Under the pieces are notes generated by a model. The model saw only the letters and a list, made by a program, of their open reading frames with translations. It had not been told where the DNA came from and searched no databases. The position numbers were made by a program, and so were the translations under genes. Below, in pieces: positions 60,908 to 64,000 of a DNA stretch of 64,000 bases. Within the stretch, counting starts at the first letter, position 1. Each line of letters starts with the position of its first letter. Source of the DNA: Azospirillaceae bacterium (GTDB taxonomy: Bacteria; Pseudomonadota; Alphaproteobacteria; Azospirillales; Azospirillaceae); NCBI GenBank assembly GCA_028283825.1, contig JAPWJW010000001.1:1798001-1862000 (forward strand), written 5' to 3'.

Positions 60908-62113
60908 TTACCAGTTCCATAAGGTCCCGTCGGTCAGGCGCGCCACCGGCAGATAGGCCGGCTGGTAGGGATACTTGGCGGCCTCGACCTCATCGATATC
61001 GACGCCATGGCCGGGCGCCTCGCCCGGGTGCATGTAGCCGTCCGTGAAGGTGTAGGCGTGGGGGAAGACGCTGTCGGTCACGGCCTCGTGCACCATGCGT
61101 TCCTGCACGCCGAAGTTCGGAACCCACAGGTCGAAGTGCAGGGCCGCCCCCATGCACACCGGCGACAGGTCGGTGGCGCCATGGCTGCCGGTGCGCACCT
61201 GGTACAGGGCCGCCAGGTCGGCGATGCGGCGCAGGTGGGTGATGCCGCCGGCATGCACCACGGTGGTGCGGACGTAGTCGATCAGCTGGTTCTGGATCAG
61301 GTCTTTGCAGTCCCAGATGCTGTTGAACACCTCCCCCACCGCCAGGGGCGTGGTGGTGTGCTGGCGGATCAGGCGGAACGCCTCCTGGTTTTCAGCCGGC
61401 GTGGGATCTTCCATCCAGAACAGGCGGTAGGGCTCCAGGCTCTTGCCCAGCCGCGCCGCCTCGATGGGGGTCAGGCGGTGGTGCACGTCGTGCAACAGGT
61501 GCACGTCCCAGCCGAAGCGGTCGCGGGCGGCGGCGAACAGGGTGGGCGCGAAATCCAGATAGGCCTCCGTCGACCACACGGTCTCCGCCGGCAGGCCCTT
61601 GGTGGCGGGTTCGTAATTGATGCCCTTGGCGACACCGTAGGTGCCCTGCTGCCCGGGCACGCCCGCCTGGACGCGGATGGCGCGGTAGCCCTGGTCCAAA
61701 TAATGGGCCACCTGGTCCAGTGCCTCCGGCACGTCGCGGCCGTTGGCGTGGCCATAGACCATGACACCCTCGCGGCTCTTGCCGCCCAGCAGCTGGTACA
61801 GCGGCATGCCGGCCAGCTTGGCCTTGATGTCCCACAGGGCGGTGTCCACGGCGGCGATGGCCGACATGGTCACCGGGCCGCGGCGCCAGTAGGCGCCCTT
61901 GTACAGATACTGCCAAATATCCTCGATCTGGCGGGGGTCGCGGCCGATCAGGCAGGGGATGACATGGTCGGTGAGGTAGGAGGCGACGGCCAGTTCGCGC
62001 CCGTTCAGGGTGGCGTCACCGATGCCGTACACACCCTCGTCGGTGCGGATCTTCAGCGTGACGAAATTCCGCGCCGGGCACGTGACGATGACGTAGGCGT
62101 CCGTGATCTTCAT
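60908..62113 (-). CDS. D-mannonate dehydratase-type enolase-superfamily protein (ManD/RspA)
   Basis: 401 residues, the usual ManD length. The N-terminal capping domain ([27 protein letters not shown]) precedes a TIM-barrel. Predicted Mg ligands are Asp209 ([12 protein letters not shown]), Glu235 ([12 protein letters not shown]) and Glu261 (GEVFNS). Acid/base His residues are His211 next to the first ligand and His311 in [10 protein letters not shown]. The family dehydrates D-mannonate to 2-keto-3-deoxygluconate; some close relatives prefer D-gluconate or have little activity, so the assignment is by family and context. ATG 62113 has GGAGTTGGAAAG upstream. First gene of the operon with the MFS carrier. 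Confidence 0.88.
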   Translation of the reverse strand: MKITDAYVIVTCPARNFVTLKIRTDEGVYGIGDATLNGRELAVASYLTDHVIPCLIGRDPRQIEDIWQYLYKGAYWRRGPVTMSAIAAVDTALWDIKAKLAGMPLYQLLGGKSREGVMVYGHANGRDVPEALDQVAHYLDQGYRAIRVQAGVPGQQGTYGVAKGINYEPATKGLPAETVWSTEAYLDFAPTLFAAARDRFGWDVHLLHDVHHRLTPIEAARLGKSLEPYRLFWMEDPTPAENQEAFRLIRQHTTTPLAVGEVFNSIWDCKDLIQNQLIDYVRTTVVHAGGITHLRRIADLAALYQVRTGSHGATDLSPVCMGAALHFDLWVPNFGVQERMVHEAVTDSVFPHAYTFTDGYMHPGEAPGHGVDIDEVEAAKYPYQPAYLPVARLTDGTLWNW

Positions 62114-62286
62114 GGGCTTTCCAACTCCGCGCAGGATGGCGGGCCGCGCCGATGCAGCAGGCCCCGTTTCATTTGGTCCGCGTTTGCGATCAGTCCCCGG
62201 CCGGGGCGCCGGCGAATGGGCGGCGGGCCGTCGGTGACACTGCGATTTCCTCCCACGGGCGGCACCGCCGCCCTGTTCTGCCATTC

Positions 62287-62315
62287 ATGTATGCTACCAT
62301 ACCAGTTGAGGTCAA
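62287..62315 (-). promoter_or_regulatory. Promoter with embedded regulator box, upstream of the ManD gene
   Basis: Read leftward: -35 TTGACC (62315-62310), a 17-base spacer and -10 ATACAT (62292-62287). The spacer contains GGTATGGTAGCAT. The stretch from CTGGTATGGTAG onward matches a promoter near 63,761-63,789 at about 20 of 25 positions with the same geometry. The start codon is about 175 bases downstream, past a dispersed repeat outside the core promoter. Confidence 0.6.
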
Positions 62316-62371
62316 GAGGGTGTTTGCGGGGCCGTCGCACATTCATGCAATTTGGCCTTCGGGCTCATGTC

Positions 62372-62530
62372 AGCGGCACAAAATTCTGATTCGTGCCGCT
62401 GTAGGCCGCGACTGCGGCTGCCGGGGCTTTACGGGGAGCGTAGCGGACTGGAAAGCGAGGAAGCCCAAGCCGACGGATATCGGCGCCCGGCGCATGAGGG
62501 ACGGCATTTGAACGATCACGTTCAAATGCC
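62372..62530 (+). repeat. Structured intergenic repeat, copy E4
   Basis: Forward orientation. AGCGGCAC pairs with GTGCCGCT (62372-62400), GCCGC with GCGGC around GACT, GCTTTAC with GGAAAGC (one mismatch), and GGCATTTGAACG with CGTTCAAATGCC (62503-62530, perfect 12-bp arms). It lies between the LacI gene stop and the ManD promoter, where the last hairpin could also end LacI transcription. Confidence 0.85.
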
Positions 62531-62537
62531 GTGCGCA

Positions 62538-63721
62538 TCAGGCGCTATCGCGGGAAATCAGGGAAAAGCTGACATCCACCGTGCGGTGGCCGGGCTTGGC
62601 GGTGCCGCAGCCGTCCAGCCGGGCCAGCAGCAGGCGGGCCGCCCGCCGGCCGATGCCGCGCGCGTCCACATGCACGGTACTGAGGCGGGGATGGGTATGG
62701 GCGGCGAAATCGGCATCGCCGAAACCGAACACCGCCAGATCGTCGGGCACGCGCAAGGACCGGCTGGCGGCCTCCGCCAACACGCCCTGGGCCAGGGCGT
62801 CGCTGCTGCACATCACCACGTCGGTGGTGGACGGGGCCTGATCCAGCAGGTCGGCCAGGGTCTCCCGGCCCAGGGCATGGGGATTGCCGCGGCCGGCACC
62901 ACGCGGTGCGGCAAATGCCCCGGCACCATGGCGGACAGCGAGGCGAACCCGGCCCTGGCCCCCTCCAGCCAAGCTTGGGGGCCGCGTTCCTTTTCCACGA
63001 TCAGGAACGGCCGGCGATAGCCCCGGCCGGCCAGCAGCCGCGCCACGGCGTGGCCGGCGGCGAAATGGGAAAACCCCACGGCCATGTCGATGGGGTCGTC
63101 GGCCAGGTCGCCGGTTTCCACCACGACCACCCCCGCCTTGGCCAGGCGGCGGCGCAAATGCGGGTCGCCGCGCAGGCCCGCAAGGACCAATGCGGCGGGG
63201 TGATGGGCGAAGGCGGCCTCCGCCGCGCGCCGCAGACTGGCCTCATCGGCGCAGGCATGGGCCAGCAGGGCGGTGACGTTGTGCTGGGCCAGTTCCTCCA
63301 CCAGGCCGGCCACCGTTTCATCGGCCGGCCCCTGGCGCGTCAGCACCGCGACCAGGCCGGCGCGGCGGGCGCTGTGCGGCACCACCGGCGCCGATGGGGC
63401 TGCTGCCGCCTCCAGCGCCGCCAAGCCGCGCGGCGGCAGGCCCGAGGCTGATAGCGTCGGGGCCGCCTGCTGCCCCTGTGTCTCCCGCGTGCGGCGGTTG
63501 GCCAGGCCCACGGCCATGGCGTTGGGCACGAACCGGGTGGCGACGATGGCGTTGCGCACCCGCGCCGTGGTGTCGTTGGCCACCTTGTCCGGGTCGTTCA
63601 GCACCCGCGACACCGTGGCCGGCGACACGCCCGCCAGCCGCGCCACGTCCTGCAAGGTGGCACGCCCCGCGACGGCATCCTTCGATATGTCCGGTTCCGA
63701 TAAGATGGACTTCGTCGTCAT
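62538..63721 (-). pseudogene. LacI-family regulator, frameshifted
   Basis: The helix-turn-helix LQDVARLAGVSPATVSRVLNDPDKV (about residues 24-48) starts a LacI-type protein with a sugar-binding domain. The first frame reads well to HRVVPAA near 62,890 and then turns to PMPWAGRPW nonsense. The true C-terminal part (NPHALGRETLADLLDQAPSTTDVVMCSSDALAQGVL through VDVSFSLISRDSA) continues in another frame. The change equals one missing base (or two extra) in a GGCCGCGGC-rich stretch. ATG 63721 has GGGAGGGG upstream. If real, the regulator is lost and its targets may be constitutive; if a sequencing error, it is the likely ligand of the operator at 59327-59346. Confidence 0.82.
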
Positions 63722-63760
63722 TCCGGCCCCTCCCGTTTTTACGACCGCCTCATCTGCGGC

Positions 63761-63789
63761 TTGTTTGTCATCTAGTATGGTAGTATGTA
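63761..63789 (+). promoter_or_regulatory. Promoter with the same embedded box, upstream of the GntR gene
   Basis: -35 TTGTTT (63761-63766), a 17-base spacer and -10 TATGTA (63784-63789). The spacer holds CTAGTATGGTAG, which matches the ManD promoter box with the same spacing. It lies in the divergent region between the LacI and GntR genes and may affect both. Confidence 0.55.
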
Positions 63790-63916
63790 TGAAGGGGTGA
63801 GGCAATGATGTTCGTGTGCGGGCATTTGCGCTATGGAATGCGCCATGCGGATGCCGCACGCTGGATCGGGGTGGGAACGCCAGTCCCGAACAGCGGACGA
63901 CCGAGGGGTACAGTCG

Positions 63917-64000
63917 GTGATCGTGGAAAATGACCGTGTCGTCCTGAACCGGATTCAGCCCGACAGCGCCGAACCCGTGGCCCGCCAGGTCTTCCGGGAA
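63917..64000 (+). CDS. GntR-family regulator, N-terminus only (runs off the right edge)
   Basis: Only 28 codons are visible: IVENDRVVLNRIQPDSAEPV then ARQVFRE, which matches the start of a GntR winged helix (the usual next words would be LRxAI). GTG 63917 has AGGGG eight bases upstream; GTG 63923 is the alternative. Its divergent position next to a hexuronate locus fits a UxuR/ExuR-like repressor of the FCD group, but this is inference from context. Confidence 0.55.
   Translation, partial: MIVENDRVVLNRIQPDSAEPVARQVFRE

Overview
The window is high-GC DNA with alphaproteobacterial gene content: a FecI/FecR/TonB-receptor iron locus, a Caulobacter-type TonB receptor in a hexuronate locus, a LigM-like O-demethylase with MetF and PurU, and a PHB-depolymerase-type esterase. 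An Azospirillaceae-like host (Azospirillum/Nitrospirillum relatives) is my inference, not a computed placement. One stretch (about 44.6-48.3 kb) is clearly AT-richer and looks imported.

Layout. 1-5.4 kb: 3'-5' exonuclease (cut by the left edge), Nudix hydrolase, tRNA-Asn with a terminator, an alpha/beta hydrolase plus TetR pair behind a perfect 14-bp-arm palindrome, and a ribbon-helix-helix regulator with a PHB-type esterase. 6.1-36.5 kb: a single enormous type V autotransporter locus. It has a signal peptide, about 29 repeats of a beta-helix super-module, a Gly-rich linker and a C-terminal beta-barrel, about 10,145 residues if one frameshift near 30,887 is bridged. 36.8-44.4 kb: a small exported protein, TonB, the FecI-FecR-receptor set, a PepSY membrane protein and a small membrane protein. 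44.6-48.3 kb: an AT-rich gene for an Mrr-like nuclease fused to a STAND NTPase (a probable anti-phage protein), flanked in inverted orientation by two internally deleted IS5-family copies. 48.3-54.4 kb: LysR regulator, PurU, MetF-like reductase, divergent LigM-like O-demethylase, and a patatin-like phospholipase. 54.5-64 kb: a hexuronate/glycan locus with a TonB receptor, a GH35-like glycosidase, an MFS hexuronate carrier, a ManD-type dehydratase, a frameshifted LacI regulator and the start of a GntR regulator.

How the parts fit. The C1 cluster would move a methyl group from a methoxylated substrate onto tetrahydrofolate (LigM-like), oxidise it (MetF) and release formate (PurU). The hexuronate locus would import oligosaccharide through the TonB receptor, trim it with the periplasmic glycosidase, carry the uronate inward (MFS) and dehydrate mannonate (ManD). 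A LacI-type palindrome lies before the glycosidase, and a second shared box lies inside two promoters near ManD and the GntR gene.

The three observations I rate highest are: (1) a dispersed, five-copy intergenic repeat whose stems show compensatory base changes; (2) the IS-bracketed nuclease-STAND gene; and (3) the giant autotransporter with its frameshift and its recent internal duplications.
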